DNA of 64,000 nt from Bretschneidera sinensis (GCA_023935145.1 CM043700.1:62645620-62709619); one strand, 5' to 3'; counted from the first letter of the stretch, positions 10,259 to 23,692 are shown. A program made the numbers and translations. The notes: a model not told the origin generated them from the sequence alone.

Positions 10259-12413
10259 GGGGCTTGGGTTTCCCCTTCTTCCACACTCATTCTATAATCT
10301 CCTTTTGTTTTCAGAGAGTAGCTTTCCTGAGAGCCCTCGGCCTCATCCCAATTGTGATTGTGAATCCTCGTCTTCGACCCAAAGGTGTTTGTGAGTCCTC
10401 GTCCTCGTCCCTTCAGAGAGAAGTTTGGTGTGATCGTTGCGTTCGCGAGATCTTGGGAGGAACTCTCTTGGACATACACCGAACGTTTAGGAGGAATTCA
10501 AGTCCGAATCCTTCGGACTTTGGTGAGTTCGTGTTTTCTTTCATTTTTACATCATGTCTTCTTTGTTTGATACATACCGCGATAGGCCTAGTAGTAGTAG
10601 TAATGGTAGGAGTAGTGTAGATGATACGAGTGGTAGCAGTGCCGAAGAAGTAGAGATGTCCTCGTCTTCTTCTGGGGGGAATACCCCCGTAACGGGTACG
10701 CCCAGGGCAGACCCCATGGCGCTAGTGCCCTACGTTCCTTTGGAGGTGGGGAGAGAACATCAGGAAGAGCCCTCGTCCGGTGAGGACACTCTTAGAGCGT
10801 TGACCGACATTAGGGAGACCTCGGCCGGAGAGGAGAAAGAGGAATGGAACTATACAGCCAACGAGATCCCTAGCCAACTGAGGGAGGAGGATTTAGAAGT
10901 GATAAGGAAGACGTACCGCATTCCGGGCGAGTACGATCTTCGGCTGGCCAGGGTGGGGGAGAGGGCCTGTGATGTTCTCCCTGACCGAGCCCCGTTCGAG
11001 CTCTGTGTCTACGAGCATCACATGCAGGCCGGGCTCCGGTTTCCCCTTCACCCCTACTTTTGTACGATCCTTAAGTACTTTGATATAGTGCTGTGTCAGC
11101 TGGTGCCCAATTCGGTACGGCTGATCATGGCCTTTATCTGCGTTTGCTTAGAAGTGGGCCGACCAATGAAGATGGATATTTTCAAGGCCCACTTCTTGAT
11201 CAGCCGGCATGGTCAGACAGGGTGGGTGGTCTTCAGTACTCGGCCGAAGAGGAGGTTGCTGAAGAAGACCCCTTCATCTATCAAGAGGTGGAAGAATAAC
11301 TTCTTTTTCATCCGATCCGCCGAGGACTTCGGCTTACCTCGTGCGTGGAGTATGGACCGCACCGGGAAATGCAAAAAGGTGGGCCTTCTTCCGTATGAGC
11401 AAGAGACGGTGAACGCCATGGTGGCCTCGCCTTTGGACGTCGGGGTCCTATATGACAATGAAGAACTGGCCCGACGAGGTCTTTGTTCTTCGTTCCCCGA
11501 GCCATCGCTTGAGAGTGGTAAAGGCTTTGGTTTACCCTCTACTTTCTTTATTCTTATTTTGCATCGTTATCCCGTGATTTGTACTTACGCTATTTCCTTC
11601 CTTTGTTTGTTTTGATCAGGGATGGAGGCGGCTGCCCGTGCCCGAGAGCATGCCAAGAAGTTGGCATTGGAGCAGAGGAGGTCGGCTCGGTCCGAGAAGC
11701 AAACAGCCTCGACTTCACGGCCTAAGAAGAGGCCCCGAGCCCCATCTCCGGCTCCGATCGACTTGGGGACTCCTCCAAGGCCATCGACCCAGTCAGAGAC
11801 ACCTCCAGTAAGTAGTGCCCCGACGCCGATCCCCATGACTATGGGAACTCCCACTATTCCAGGCCCTAGCCAAGGGTCAGCTTCGGAGGCCTCGATCTTC
11901 ATGCCCAACTGGGCCATCCGGACAGATGACTCCGTCTTCGCACATCCTCGGGTGGCGAGGGAACATTTGTTTAAGGGCACCCCCCCTCGTGACATGGCTG
12001 AGTTGGGTCGAAAGACCATAGACTCTCTCTGTGCGGCGACCGAGGCTTTGGCTTCTCAGGTTAGATTCCGTTTTCGCTTTGCCTTACATTATTTTCGTCG
12101 AATTTTGTTTCACGCATGGCTTCTGGTGGCAGATGGGTGTTCTGGTGGGCGCGGCCACACGTCGATGCATGGAGACAGCGGAGCTTCTTGGGCGTACCCA
12201 GCGCGAACTTGAGGAGAGGACAGAGGCCGTTTGCCGGCTGCAAGCTTCCTTGGAGTCTGCTATCCTGGCTAAAGCCGAAGCCGAAGCCACTGCTCGGACC
12301 GCTGTCGAGGAGGTCGAGGCCCGCCTTAGAGCCCCAGCGGAGGAGGCCGAGGCTCATCTTCGCGCCGCTACAGAGGAGGTTGAGGCCCGCACTAGGGCGG
12401 CCGTGGAGGAAGC

Positions 12414-14287
12414 TGATAAGAACACATTGTGTTACGTTTTTAATGCCTTTCCTACCCTATTTGGCTTTGCAATTCTCTTAACTTTGTTATTTTGAGCTTA
12501 GTTTCTTTTCTTAGTATTTAAAAAGCTTGTGAACGTGGGAATGGTAAAATAAGGTGCTAAAATGAGTTTTCCTAGTTACTTTAGGAAATCTAAGTGGATT
12601 AAGAAAATAGTCTTATCATTCTAAGAAACTTTTCTAATTATGGAAACTTTCCTTATCTATTATTTGCTGATTTCTTTGTAGGGTTCCACCTTGGAATTAT
12701 TTGGATGATGTGTCAAAACACAAGAGAATATTGGAGTCCATTAGTGACATGGGTATGTCCAACCTAACATGGGCTTGCCCAACAAAAAATCACATAATCT
12801 CTTGTCAACTAAGCAAGGTGTAAGGTCCAAGCCCAAAGTAGAGGAAGATTCGGATGCAACAGCCTACTGGATTTTGGCCCATCATAACAGGCCCAAACAA
12901 TATCATTTTTTAGACTTTCTTAGGTCCAAATTGAAGTTCAAGACGTCTTCTTTCCAGCCCAACAAGTTTCAGCTCATTTGGAGATGTGTGGAAGAAGATA
13001 TGACCGTTTGAATTCTACTAGTTGGGTCCTCCTGAAATTTCGGGATTGTATTCCTCTTTCTTACTTTTGGCCATTCCTTGATTCTTTGCATGTTTTAGGG
13101 ATTGTTTCCTTGCATGTTTCATGGCTTATTTTTAGCATTGTTTTCTTGCTTTTCCTAAGCTTAGAGGGTTGTTCTAAGCTCTATAAATAGGGTGTTTGTA
13201 AGCTGAAAGAGATCATCTTTTCTCTTGGAACCATCTTTACTCAAAATTCAAGAAGCAAAAGGCTGAAACACTCCACCATTCCATCTCCAATTGTGAGCAC
13301 ATTAGGACTTTTCCAAAATGTGTTCTCCTTCATCTATCATCATAGCCGTGAGGTTCATCACCATTAACATCTCAAGCTTCCTTGAGTGTGTTCAAGAAGT
13401 GTACCCCTTATGGCTATTCTTTTTAATTGTTTCAGCCTTGGATTCTTATGTTATAGATTATTATTAATTCAATGAGTTTGTTAATTTTCAGATTTATTCT
13501 TTAATGTTTTTGAATTGTTCATGATATGTAGATATTCATTACATATGTTGAATTTTCAGTTCTGTTATATTGAAAACTTTGATATTGCAAATCATTGAAG
13601 CCATAATCGCACTTTCGATCACCTAATTGATCTGGAGTATGATTTAAAGTGGTAAAAGCTATGAACAATAGCTAATGTTCTGGAAATTGCATGTTCTTTA
13701 TCCATGGACTTTTTCATAGGAATAAGGAACATGTTATTGAATCATAATTCTTTTTGATCTTAATGATTTGTTTAAGTAATTGTAAGGATGCGCTGAGTAT
13801 TAACTTGATTGCTTAAACAAAATAACTAGCTGATGGACTTTTCCTAAGCTTAGTGATTATCTAAGAAGGAATTTATAAAGTGCATGATCTCTTTAGGCTT
13901 GCACTTTGATTCAATTCTGATATGTGATTGAGGTACGAATTCGTTGTCTACATTGAAACAATTTGATTAGTCATTTAACAAACTTGATTTTCTGAATTGT
14001 GAGAGAAAATGATCAATTGTAAATAATTGTTCTTTAATTTCCTTAGTAAAATTAGTAAAAAGAAAAATCAGATCATGAAAACCCCCTAATCTTGTGTAAT
14101 GTTAATAGATGTAGATTTATATTTGTTTATAAATTGCTAATTAAACCAATCAAATCATTTTTTTTATTATTTTTATGACTCTTTAGTATAGAGTACCCGC
14201 AATCCCCGGCCAATAACGATACCCTACTAATCACTTTACTACAATCTTCTGCAGGGTTTGTTGATGACCGAAATAAACGGTCTATCA
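12414..14287 (+). mobile_element. Athila 5' LTR (1874 bp)
   Basis: It starts TGATAAGAACAC and ends GGTCTATCA, next to the primer-binding site. The TATA box CTATAAATAG at 13181-13190 places the likely RNA start shortly downstream. The short frames at 12769-13190 recur identically in the other LTR and are not genes. Confidence 0.95.
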
Positions 14288-14289
14288 AA

Positions 14290-14306
14290 TGGCGCCGTTG
14301 CCGGGG
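14290..14306 (+). other. Athila primer-binding site
   Basis: TGGCGCCGTTGCCGGGG, two bases after the LTR, is the tRNA-Asp-type primer site characteristic of Athila and Tat elements. Confidence 0.9.
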
Positions 14307-14513
14307 ATTGCAAAATCTATATATTTTAGTGTCATTTAACTTGTTAATATTCTTCTTAACATATAATATAACTTGTGTTTTACTTGATTGCAATTTTAGC
14401 ATGTGACTTCCTTAAAACCATTTATAACGTTTGTAAGGGAAGCTCATTATTATTTGTATTTCAAACTTTAACTTATATATTGATTCCTTTGCTTTTGTTA
14501 TTTAGGTCCATGA

Positions 14514-16682
14514 ATGTCAGCAGTTAGTAGAAAGACTCAAGAACTTAGAAAACGCTTGGCTTTACTAAAAAAAGTTGCACTTTCTACAAATCAACCCCCA
14601 CCTCACCAAGAAGGGAGGCTAGAGTCGGAGGAGTCAGATAATTTTTCACATCACTTGTCAGACGAGGAAGAAGACATACCTGACTTAGAAGACGCAAGTA
14701 AGGAAGACGAAGTACCAATTGCTGAAACTATTAGGCAAATGTCTTCTTCAACTGATGGGGGAGCTGCACCAACTTGTATTACTTATCCAGAACCAGCAAT
14801 TGGCAAGATAGCTGAGTTCGAACTGAAGAGTGGGTTCTTGCACCATTTGCCCAAATTCCATGGGCTTACTAACGAAGATCCTCACAAACATCTCAAGGAG
14901 TTCCAGTTTGTGTGTTCAAGTATGTGCCCACAAAATGCGGATCTCAACGTTCTGAAGCTAAAGTCATTCCCTTTTTCACTTGAAGATAGGGCAAAGACTT
15001 GGTTGTTTGATTTACCCTCGGGTTACATCAACACATGGGAGAAGCTGATGACTGAGTTTCTAACTAAGTACTTCCCTGCCTCAAGGATTACTGTCTTGAG
15101 GAAGCAGATAACTGGAATTGAGCAAAGGAAAGAAGAGGCGTTCTATGCCTACTATGAGAGATTCAAGAGCTTAATTGCATCATGTCCTTCACATGGGATG
15201 AAAGAAGGGAATCTTCTCACTTACTTTTATGAAGGGCTTCTCCCCCTCGAACGTCAATTGTTAGATGCTGCTGCCGGAGGTTCTTTTGTCGATAAGACAC
15301 CTGATGTTGCTAAGGAGTTACTCGCCCAACATGCTCTTAATTATCAACAATACGAGGGAGTGTTAAACTCCACTCATGGGGTGAATGAGGTATCTTCTAA
15401 CTCTGCTCTTGAGGAAAAAGTTAATAAAATGTCTACTCTTCTGTCTCAGGTACTGAACGTGAATGGAGCACAAGTACAACAAGTTGCTCAAATCTGTGGT
15501 GTGTGTTGTACTCAAGGGCATCCAACTGACCAATGTCCCCAACTGATCAACAATGGAGGATGGGAGTCTCTTAACGCTGTTGGGTTTCAAGGTAATCAAG
15601 ATGGACAAAGGTACAACCCTTTCTCTAACACATATAACCCTGGGCTTAGATATCACCCCAATTTTCGTTGGGCCAACAATGATAATGTTCAGAACCCTCA
15701 AGGTCAAGGGCAAGTGTTTCCACGCCCTCCAGGTTTGTTTATGAGGCCTCAGGTACCTCAAAACTTTGTCCCTAATCCTATTGTACCTACAAATTCTGTT
15801 GCTTCTAATTATGATGAAATTTTAAAGTCCCTTGCTCAAGGGCAACATAATTTAACTACTGCTACTCAAGCTCTTGTTACAGGTCAACAGGCTCACACTA
15901 AGGATATTGCAGAGCTGAAGAAGCAATTGGGACAAGTGGTGGACTTCATGGGGAAGATAACGGAGAGTGGAAAATTGCCTAGCAACACTGTTCCCAACCC
16001 AATTATCGAGCAAGCTAAAGTTGTTACCACAAGGAGTGGCAAGACCATTGTGGATGTTCTTAAAACTCAGAAGAAAGCCAAAGTGACCCACCATGAGGAA
16101 GAGGATGTTGTGAGCACCAAGAACGAAATACAGAAAGATCCCACCACCACAATGGCGGAAATGATTGGTCCTCCATCATCTGAGAATGCTTTAAAACCTC
16201 AAGGTAATGAACAAAACCCTAAACACTCTTTTGATTCTAACCCTTTTGCTCGTGTACCTTTTCCTAGTAGGTTTGCCAAAACCAAGAAGGATGAATCTGA
16301 TCAGGCCATCTTAGAGATTTTTAAGAAGGTACAAGTCAACATGCCTTTGATTGAGTGCTTGAAGCAAGTGCCAAGATATGCCAAGTTTCTGAAGGAGCTT
16401 TGCACTACAAGGAGACAGACTCGTGAGAAGGAGGTGGTGAAGTTGAATGAGACAGTCTCTGCTGTCATCCAAAGGAAATTGCCACCAAAGCTTAAGGATC
16501 CAGGGAGTTTTTCTGTTCCTTGTGTGATTGGTACCAACAAATTTGATAATGTCATGCTAGACTTAGGAGCTTCAATTAATGTGATGCCTTATAGTCTTTA
16601 TGCTTCTTTAGAGCTAGGTGCACTTAAAAGTGATAATGTTGTTATCCAATTGGCTGATCGATCTAATAAATATCCTAAATGA
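14514..16682 (+). CDS. Athila gag and protease, ends at an internal TGA
   Basis: The 722-residue product would form the particle and mature the polyprotein. The retrotransposon gag domain (about residues 100-260) includes HLPKFHGLTNEDPHKHLKEF and KTWLFDLPSGYINTWEKL. A CCHC knuckle, CGVCCTQGHPTDQC, starts at residue 328. The aspartic-protease site is DLGAS at residue 683, the usual Athila variant. The stop TGA at 16680-16682 interrupts the protease at YPK. The next frame (16701 on) is in the same register and continues the domain, so this is a nonsense change and not a frameshift. A GGA-to-TGA change is likely, since glycine is usual there. Readthrough cannot be excluded. Confidence 0.93.
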   Translation: MSAVSRKTQELRKRLALLKKVALSTNQPPPHQEGRLESEESDNFSHHLSDEEEDIPDLEDASKEDEVPIAETIRQMSSSTDGGAAPTCITYPEPAIGKIAEFELKSGFLHHLPKFHGLTNEDPHKHLKEFQFVCSSMCPQNADLNVLKLKSFPFSLEDRAKTWLFDLPSGYINTWEKLMTEFLTKYFPASRITVLRKQITGIEQRKEEAFYAYYERFKSLIASCPSHGMKEGNLLTYFYEGLLPLERQLLDAAAGGSFVDKTPDVAKELLAQHALNYQQYEGVLNSTHGVNEVSSNSALEEKVNKMSTLLSQVLNVNGAQVQQVAQICGVCCTQGHPTDQCPQLINNGGWESLNAVGFQGNQDGQRYNPFSNTYNPGLRYHPNFRWANNDNVQNPQGQGQVFPRPPGLFMRPQVPQNFVPNPIVPTNSVASNYDEILKSLAQGQHNLTTATQALVTGQQAHTKDIAELKKQLGQVVDFMGKITESGKLPSNTVPNPIIEQAKVVTTRSGKTIVDVLKTQKKAKVTHHEEEDVVSTKNEIQKDPTTTMAEMIGPPSSENALKPQGNEQNPKHSFDSNPFARVPFPSRFAKTKKDESDQAILEIFKKVQVNMPLIECLKQVPRYAKFLKELCTTRRQTREKEVVKLNETVSAVIQRKLPPKLKDPGSFSVPCVIGTNKFDNVMLDLGASINVMPYSLYASLELGALKSDNVVIQLADRSNKYPK

Positions 16683-16700
16683 TACGTTGAAGATGTTCTT

Positions 16701-19700
16701 GTGCAAGTAAATCAACTCATTTTTCCTGCAGACTTCTATATCATTGATATGGAAGATTCTCCCCTAAATTCTACTCCGTTGCTTTTAGGGCGCCCATTCA
16801 TGAGGACCGCAAGAACAAAGATCGATGTTTATGAGGGAACTCTAACCATGGAATTTGATAATGAAGTTATACGCTTCAACATCTTTGAAGCCATGAGGTA
16901 TCCATTGACTGACATTAAACCCTGTTTTTCTATTGATGATATTAACTCACTTGCGCAGAAATTTTTGGAAGCAATGGAAGAGGATGAGTTGAAAGTAACA
17001 CTCTCTCAAGGAGTTGGTTATACTGAGAATGGAGAATCCATTTCTAGGGCTGAGTTAGAAAAGGCTGAAGAGCCCATTGTGATCAAAACCGTAGCCTCCC
17101 TTGAGGCCCGACCCATATTACCAAGGTCTATTCCTCCTTTGTCCTTTCCTATTTCCACTAACAAAATTTTACCTTCAGTGATACAGGCCCCTACACTTGA
17201 GCTTAAGGTTTTGCCAGATCACTTGAAGTATGTCTTTTTGGGGGACAAGGAGACACTACCTGTTATTATATCCTCGAAGTTGGAGGAGGACCAAGAAAAG
17301 AAGCTTGTGGACGTTCTAAAGAAGTACAAGACCGCCATTGGTTGGACTTTGGCAGATATCAAGGGAATTAGCCCAACCATGTGCGTCCATAGGATCCTGT
17401 TGGAGGATGGTGCCAAACCCACCAAAGATGCCCAGAGACGCCTACATCCACCTAAGATGAAGGTTGTGCAAGATGAGGTAATTAAGTTACTTGATTGTGG
17501 CGTTATTTACCCTATTTCAGATAGCAAGTGGGTGTCTCCTGTTCAAGTTGTGCCAAAGAAGTCAGGAGTTACTGTGGTAAAGAATGAGGAGAATGAGCTT
17601 GTACCTCAAAGAGTGGTAACTGGTTATCGAGTTTGCATAGACTATAGGAAGCTCAATGCTTCAACAAGAAAGGACCATTTCCCTCTGCCCTTCATCGATC
17701 AGATGCTCGAGAGGTTAGCTGGTTATCCTTTTTATTGTTTTTTGGATGGATATAGTGGGTACAACCAGATCTATATAGCGCAAGAGGACCAAGAGAAGAC
17801 CACCTTCACTTGCCCTTTTGGTACTTATGCCTACAGACGTATGCCATTCGGATTGTGCAATGCACCAGGTACGTTTCAACGTTGTATGCTCTCCATTTTC
17901 TCTGAATACATCGAGAATATCATTGAGGTCTTTATGGATGATTTTAGTGTCTTTGGTAGAGATTTTGATGCATGCTTAGGAAATTTGGAACTTATTCTGA
18001 AACGTTGTGTTGAAACAAACTTGGTTCTAAATTGGGAAAAATGTCACTTCATGGTGACTCAAGGGATTGTTTTAGGACATATCATATCTACTAGGGGGAT
18101 TGAGGTTGATAAATCTAAGGTAGATCTTGTGCGTTACTTACCCTCTCCCACTTGTGTGAGAGAGGTTCGTTCATTTCTTGGTCATGCAGGATTTTACAGG
18201 AGGTTTATCAAGGATTTCTCCAATGTATCAAGGCCCTTGTGCCGTTTACTTCAGAAGGACACTCTCTTTGAGTTTGATGAGGAGTGCAAGAAAGCTTTTG
18301 AGAAGCTGAAGGAGTTATTGACTACTGCTCCCATCATGTCTCCATCTAATTGGTCCTTACCTTTTGAATTGATGTGTGACGCCTCAGATTACGCCGTTGG
18401 GGCTGTTTTGGGACAAAGAATGGATAAGAAGCCCTATGCCATCTACTATGCCTCTAGGACACTCAATGATGCTCAACTAAACTATTCCACAACTGAAAAA
18501 GAGCTCCTTGCTGTTGTTTTTGCCTTAGATAAATTTCGCTCTTATTTACTTCAAACTAAAGTTGTTGTTTATACTGATCATGCAGCTTTGAAGTATCTGA
18601 TGACAAAGAAGGAGGCCAAACCGAGACTGATTAGATGGGTGCTTTTGCTTCAAGAATTTGATTTGGAGATCAAGGACAAGAAGGGGAGTGAAAACTTGGT
18701 AGCTGACCATTTGAGCAGACTTGTTCATGAGGAGGACGTCCTACCCCTGCAAGAATCATTCCCAGATGAGCAGCTCTTTGGGATTGAGGTAAGTGAGCCT
18801 TGGTATGCTGATATTGTGAATTATTTAGTTACTAGGCAATTTCCTGACACTTTACCTCGTTCTAATAAAGAAAAACTTAAGCATATGGCTAGGCATTACA
18901 TATGGGATGAACCTTATTTGTGGAAACATTGTAGTGATCAAATCATTAGGAGGTGTGTCCCTGAATCTGAGCATAAATCGATACTTGCCTTTTGTCATTC
19001 TGAGTCTTGTGGTGGACACTTTGGTGCTCGTAGGACAGCCCGTAAGGTATTAGATTGTGGTTTTTTCTGGCCTTCTATTTTTAAGGATGCATACTTGTAT
19101 TGCATGACTTGTGACAGGTGCCAGAGGACAGGTAATTTAGGCTCTAGGGATCAGATGCCCATGGCCCATATTATAACTGTTGAGATTTTCGATGTTTGGG
19201 GCGTTGATTTCATGGGGCCGTTTCCTTCATCTAACGGGTTTCTTTACATTCTTTTGGCTGTTGATTATGTGTCTAAGTGGGTGGAGGCTAAAGCCACCAG
19301 AACTAATGACTCTAAAGTTGTTGTAGATTTCTTGAGATCTAACATATTTGCTAGGTTTGGAATGCCTCGTGTGATTATTAGTGATGGTGGATTACACTTC
19401 TGCAACCGTACAATTGAGGCCCTGCTCAAGAAGTACAAAGTGACTCATAAGGTGGCAACACCTTATCATCCTCAGACGAGTGGACAAGCAGAGGTCTCAA
19501 ATAGTGAGATTAAGGGGATTTTGGAGAAGACTGTGGGCCCTACACGAAAGGATTGGAGCAAAAGACTTGATGATGCACTTTGGGCTTATAGGACAGCTTA
19601 TAAGACGCCAATTGGGATGTCTCCATTTAGACTTGTCTATGGTAAAGCGTGTCACTTACCAGTTGAGCTTGAGCATAGGGCATGGTGGGCTGTTAAGTTT

Positions 19701-20099
19701 TTCAACATGGACATTGATGAGGCTGGTTTACATAGAAAACTCCAACTGAATGAACTTGAGGAAATCAGAAACGAGGCATATGATAGTGCATGGATCTACA
19801 AGGAGAAAACTAGAGCTTTTCATGATAAGATGATCCGTGGCAAGGCCTTTGTTGTGGGCCAAAAAGTTCTTCTCTTCCATTCTAGACTTAAACTTTTTCC
19901 TGGTAAATTATGTTCTAGATGGGTGGGTCCATTCATTGTCACTAATATTTTTCCTCATGGTGCTATGCAGATAAAAAGTGACAAAACTGGAAATGAATTC
20001 AAGGTGAATGGTCATCGCTTGAAACCTTACTATGAGGCTTTTGAGGAGCACACTGTGGAGGATGTACCCCTCCTAGAGGTGCCACTCACAAAGGACTAA
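16701..20099 (+). CDS. Athila pol: protease end, reverse transcriptase, RNase H, integrase
   Basis: 1132 residues in frame with gag. The ATG shown is only the first Met after the TGA; the natural product is one gag-pol polyprotein of about 1862 codons. The protease tail has [13 protein letters not shown]. Reverse transcriptase has the active site FMDDF (Asp 413, 414). RNase H has [23 protein letters not shown] and [10 protein letters not shown]. Integrase has an HHCC domain ending CDRCQ, then the catalytic triad Asp 836 (GVDFMGPFP), Asp 895 (SDGG) and Glu 931 (GQAEVSN), with the canonical 35-residue D-E gap. All catalytic residues are present, so only the upstream TGA looks damaging. Confidence 0.95.
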   Translation: MQVNQLIFPADFYIIDMEDSPLNSTPLLLGRPFMRTARTKIDVYEGTLTMEFDNEVIRFNIFEAMRYPLTDIKPCFSIDDINSLAQKFLEAMEEDELKVTLSQGVGYTENGESISRAELEKAEEPIVIKTVASLEARPILPRSIPPLSFPISTNKILPSVIQAPTLELKVLPDHLKYVFLGDKETLPVIISSKLEEDQEKKLVDVLKKYKTAIGWTLADIKGISPTMCVHRILLEDGAKPTKDAQRRLHPPKMKVVQDEVIKLLDCGVIYPISDSKWVSPVQVVPKKSGVTVVKNEENELVPQRVVTGYRVCIDYRKLNASTRKDHFPLPFIDQMLERLAGYPFYCFLDGYSGYNQIYIAQEDQEKTTFTCPFGTYAYRRMPFGLCNAPGTFQRCMLSIFSEYIENIIEVFMDDFSVFGRDFDACLGNLELILKRCVETNLVLNWEKCHFMVTQGIVLGHIISTRGIEVDKSKVDLVRYLPSPTCVREVRSFLGHAGFYRRFIKDFSNVSRPLCRLLQKDTLFEFDEECKKAFEKLKELLTTAPIMSPSNWSLPFELMCDASDYAVGAVLGQRMDKKPYAIYYASRTLNDAQLNYSTTEKELLAVVFALDKFRSYLLQTKVVVYTDHAALKYLMTKKEAKPRLIRWVLLLQEFDLEIKDKKGSENLVADHLSRLVHEEDVLPLQESFPDEQLFGIEVSEPWYADIVNYLVTRQFPDTLPRSNKEKLKHMARHYIWDEPYLWKHCSDQIIRRCVPESEHKSILAFCHSESCGGHFGARRTARKVLDCGFFWPSIFKDAYLYCMTCDRCQRTGNLGSRDQMPMAHIITVEIFDVWGVDFMGPFPSSNGFLYILLAVDYVSKWVEAKATRTNDSKVVVDFLRSNIFARFGMPRVIISDGGLHFCNRTIEALLKKYKVTHKVATPYHPQTSGQAEVSNSEIKGILEKTVGPTRKDWSKRLDDALWAYRTAYKTPIGMSPFRLVYGKACHLPVELEHRAWWAVKFFNMDIDEAGLHRKLQLNELEEIRNEAYDSAWIYKEKTRAFHDKMIRGKAFVVGQKVLLFHSRLKLFPGKLCSRWVGPFIVTNIFPHGAMQIKSDKTGNEFKVNGHRLKPYYEAFEEHTVEDVPLLEVPLTKD

Positions 20100-21818
20100 A
20101 AACAAGGTACAAAGTCTAGGCTGAAAGACTGTAAACATTAAAGCGCTGCTTGGGAGGCAACCCAATTCAACCGAAGCTGTGGAGAAGTCATTAACACAGA
20201 TTTGCATTCTCTTTCTCTCTTCTATTTACGTTGGTTGATATTTATATGTTATTTGTTTTGTGTGATTTTCGTAAATACCTTACCCATGTTTATATTCTAT
20301 ATTACATGCTTATTCTGATATACATTGAGGACAATGTACGATTTAAGTGTGGGAGAGGGATTTACATCTCTTTGAGTCATATCATTGCTTTTTAGGTTTT
20401 AGGACCTCTTCCAACTCAATGATGAAACTGATTCTTAATGGTTTTTAAAGAGTTTGAGCATACTTTTAAAGATAAAACAAGAAATGGAGTTAATTTGCTT
20501 ATATTATAGTCATACTTGGAAATTGAAATTTTGATGCACATTAGCCTTGATTTGAGTAATCTGTTGCCTTAGAGTGAAGCATGGAGACATATTGAATGAT
20601 ACTTGCATAATCCCACAATATTTGTGAGTTTTTTTAGCCTTATAATTGATTCATTATGCATATCAATTCAAATTCTCTTCTGAGTGCATCTTGTGAATAT
20701 AATGTTTTCTAGAACTTGCTTTTAAACCACTTGAGACGATCGTACATGTTCAGATTTGGAGAAGACGGAGGCAAATTAGGATTTTACCACCATGACTAAA
20801 TAGCCGTTAACCTGATCATGATTTGACCCCTAGATACCATTTTGAGCCTGAATTAGCTTATTTTCTTCATTAACCCACATTCATTTACCCTTACGAACTT
20901 AAACACTTTACCTACCCTTTTTCCTTAGAACTAGGGAGCTTGGATCTTGTATAATTGATTTGTAATGTGGAGATGGTGGAAAAGCATAAGTGTGGGGGAA
21001 TTTCATATGGTTCTAAGGTGGTTGTTTCGGAAAAAAAAAAACAAAAAAACAAAAAAACAAAAAAAAAGATAAAAGGAGTAATAGGAAAAAAAAAAATGTT
21101 GTGTTTCAAAAAAATACAAGTTCTGAAGAATTGGGAGAATTATGAGTCTTTAAAGCAAGTTGAAAGCCAAAGTGATTAAATCCACCCTATTGTGATGGAA
21201 ACATGGTACTTAATAATGATGATCTATTTATGACGTTATTGAATGCTTTCTAGTTCTAAGGAAATTTTGTGACATCCTTTCTCTTCTTTCTTATGAAACC
21301 TTGACCCTTTAGCCCCATTACAACCCTTTCAAAGACCTCCTGATCCTTTGATGTTCTGTTTTTGATGTGGAGAGTGGGTGCACAAGCAAGCCTATGGTTT
21401 AAACTGTTTTCACAAGTGATTGAGTAATTAGTATAGCTAGCACCACATTTAAATGAGTGAAAACCAGAGTGATGCATTGTGAGAAGTAAAATTTGATACT
21501 ATTTGTGCATTAACTCGAGGGTGGCATATTACACTTACTCTTGGCTGATTATTCACACACACACGCTCAAAGTACGAATGTTATATAATCTTAATAACTC
21601 CGTAGCTTGTTTATTTGAGGTAAACTTGTGCTCTCCGTACTTTATTATGCCATATTGCCTAAGGGATCTCTGAGACATAAGTTGGAAGGATTAGAGTCAT
21701 TTAATTTATGTTATGTCATTGTGGTGTCATTTAGTTTATGTTGTTTCTCTTGAGATTCTACTAGGTTACATACTGTTGTTTTGCTAAGGGACTAGCCAAA
21801 GCTAAGTGTGAGGGAATT
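20100..21818 (+). other. Athila 3' non-coding region, no env-like ORF
   Basis: No frame of useful length is present where many Athila elements carry an envelope-like ORF. The segment has the Athila-type phrases GAGGACAATGTACGATTTAA and AAGTGTGGG (near 20328 and 20990) and ends in a purine-rich AAGTGTGAGGGAATT just before the 3' LTR (likely polypurine tract). The A-rich stretch at 21029-21110 gives spurious Lys-rich frames. Confidence 0.75.
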
Positions 21819-23692
21819 TGATAGGAACACTTTGTGTTACGTTTTTAATGCCTTTCCTACCCTATTTGGCTTTGCAATTCTCTTAACTTTGTTATTTTGA
21901 GCTTAGTTTCTTTTCTTAGTATTTAAAAAGCTTGTGAACGTGGGAATGGTAAAATAAGGCGCTAAAATGAGTTTTCCTAGTTACTTTAGGAAATCTAAGT
22001 GGATTAAGAAAATAGTCTTATCATTCTAAGAAACTTTTCTAATTATGGAAACTTTCCTTATCTATTATTTGCTGATTTCTTTGTAGGGTTCCACCTTGGA
22101 ATTATTTGGATGATGTGTCAAAACACAAGAGAATATTGGAGTCCATTAGTGACATGGGTATGTCCAACCTAACATGGGCTTGCCCAACAAAAAATCACAT
22201 AATCTCTTGTCAACTAAGCAAGGTGCAAGGTCCAAGCCCAAAGTAGAGGAAGATTCGGATGCAACAGCCTACTGGATTTTGGCCCATCATAACAGGCCCA
22301 AACAATATCATTTTTTAGACTTTCTTAGGTCCAAATTGAAGTTCAAGACGTCTTCTTTCCAGCCCAACAAGTTTCAGCTCATTTGGAGATGTGTGGAAGA
22401 AGATATGACCGTTTGAATTCTACTAGTTGGGTCCTCCTGAAATTTCGGGATTGTATTCCTCTTTCTTACTTTTGGCCATTCCTTGATTCTTTGCATGTTT
22501 TAGGGATTGTTTCCTTGCATGTTTCATGGCTTATTTTTAGCATTGTTTTCTTGCTTTTCCTAAGCTTAGAGGGTTGTTCTAAGCTCTATAAATAGGGTGT
22601 TTGTAAGCTGAAAGAGATCATCTTTTCTCTTGGAACCATCTTTACTCAAAATTCAAGAAGCAAAAGGCTGAAACACTCCACCATTCCATCTCCAATTGTG
22701 AGCACATTAGGACTTTTCCAAAATGTGTTCTCCTTCATCTATCATCATAGCCGTGAGGTTCATCACCATTAACATCTCAAGCTTCCTTGAGTGTGTTCAA
22801 GAAGTGTACCCCTTATGGCTATTCTTTTTAATTGTTTCAGCCTTGGATTCTTATGTTATAGATTATTATTAATTCAATGAGTTTGTTAATTTTCAGATTT
22901 ATTCTTTAATGTTTTTGAATTGTTCATGATATGTAGATATTCATTACATATGTTGAATTTTCAGTTCTGTTATATTGAAAACTTTGATATTGCAAATCAT
23001 TGAAGCCATAATCGCACTTTCGATCACCTAATTGATCTGGAGTATGATTTAAAGTGGTAAAAGCTATGAACAATAGCTAATGTTCTGGAAATTGCATGTT
23101 CTTTATCCATGGACTTTTTCATAGGAATAAGGAACATGTTATTGAATCATAATTCTTTTTGATCTTAATGATTTGTTTAAGTAATTGTAAGGATGCGCTG
23201 AGTATTAACTTGATTGCTTAAACAAAATAACTAGCTGATGGACTTTTCCTAAGCTTAGTGATTATCTAAGAAGGAATTTATAAAGTGCATGATCTCTTTA
23301 GGCTTGCACTTTGATTCAATTCTGATATGTGATTGAGGTACGAATTCGTTGTCTACATTGAAACAATTTGATTAGTCATTTAACAAACTTGATTTTCTGA
23401 ATTGTGAGAGAAAATGATCAATTGTAAATAATTGTTCTTTAATTTCCTTAGTAAAATTAGTAAAAAGAAAAATCAGATCATGAAAACCCCCTAATCTTGT
23501 GTAATGTTAATAGATGTAGATTTATATTTGTTTATAAATTGCTAATTAAACCAATCAAATCATTTTTTTTATTATTTTTATGACTCTTTAGTATAGAGTA
23601 CCCGCAATCCCCGGCCAATAACGATACCCTACTAATCACTTTACTACAATCTTCTGCAGGGTTTGTTGATGACCGAAATAAACGGTCTATCA
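21819..23692 (+). mobile_element. Athila 3' LTR (1874 bp)
   Basis: Same length as the 5' LTR. It differs at the few positions I could spot (TGATAGGAACACTTTG versus TGATAAGAACACATTG, and single changes near 21960 and 22225). The TATA box is at 22586-22595. It is followed by GAAGC and the remainder of aORF exon 3. Confidence 0.95.

Larger units (their letters stand above)
12414..23692 (+). mobile_element. Full-length Athila Ty3/gypsy retrotransposon
   Basis: Two 1874-bp LTRs (12414-14287, 21819-23692) begin TGATA and end TATCA. They are flanked by perfect GAAGC duplications (12409-12413, 23693-23697). The primer-binding site TGGCGCCGTTGCCGGGG (14290-14306) and a large gag-pol with Athila-type gag and the protease motif DLGAS identify the lineage. 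I could see only about four differences between the LTRs, so the insertion is recent on a genomic scale. Gag-pol is interrupted by one TGA. No envelope-like ORF is present between pol and the 3' LTR. Confidence 0.95.

Noticed and set aside
12769..13190. Two short plus-strand frames, repeated at 22174-22595
   Set aside because: Identical in both Athila LTRs; LTR sequence, not genes.
20955..21179. Lys-rich frame after Athila pol as a possible envelope-like ORF
   Set aside because: It is short and made of A-runs, with no signal peptide or membrane segment.
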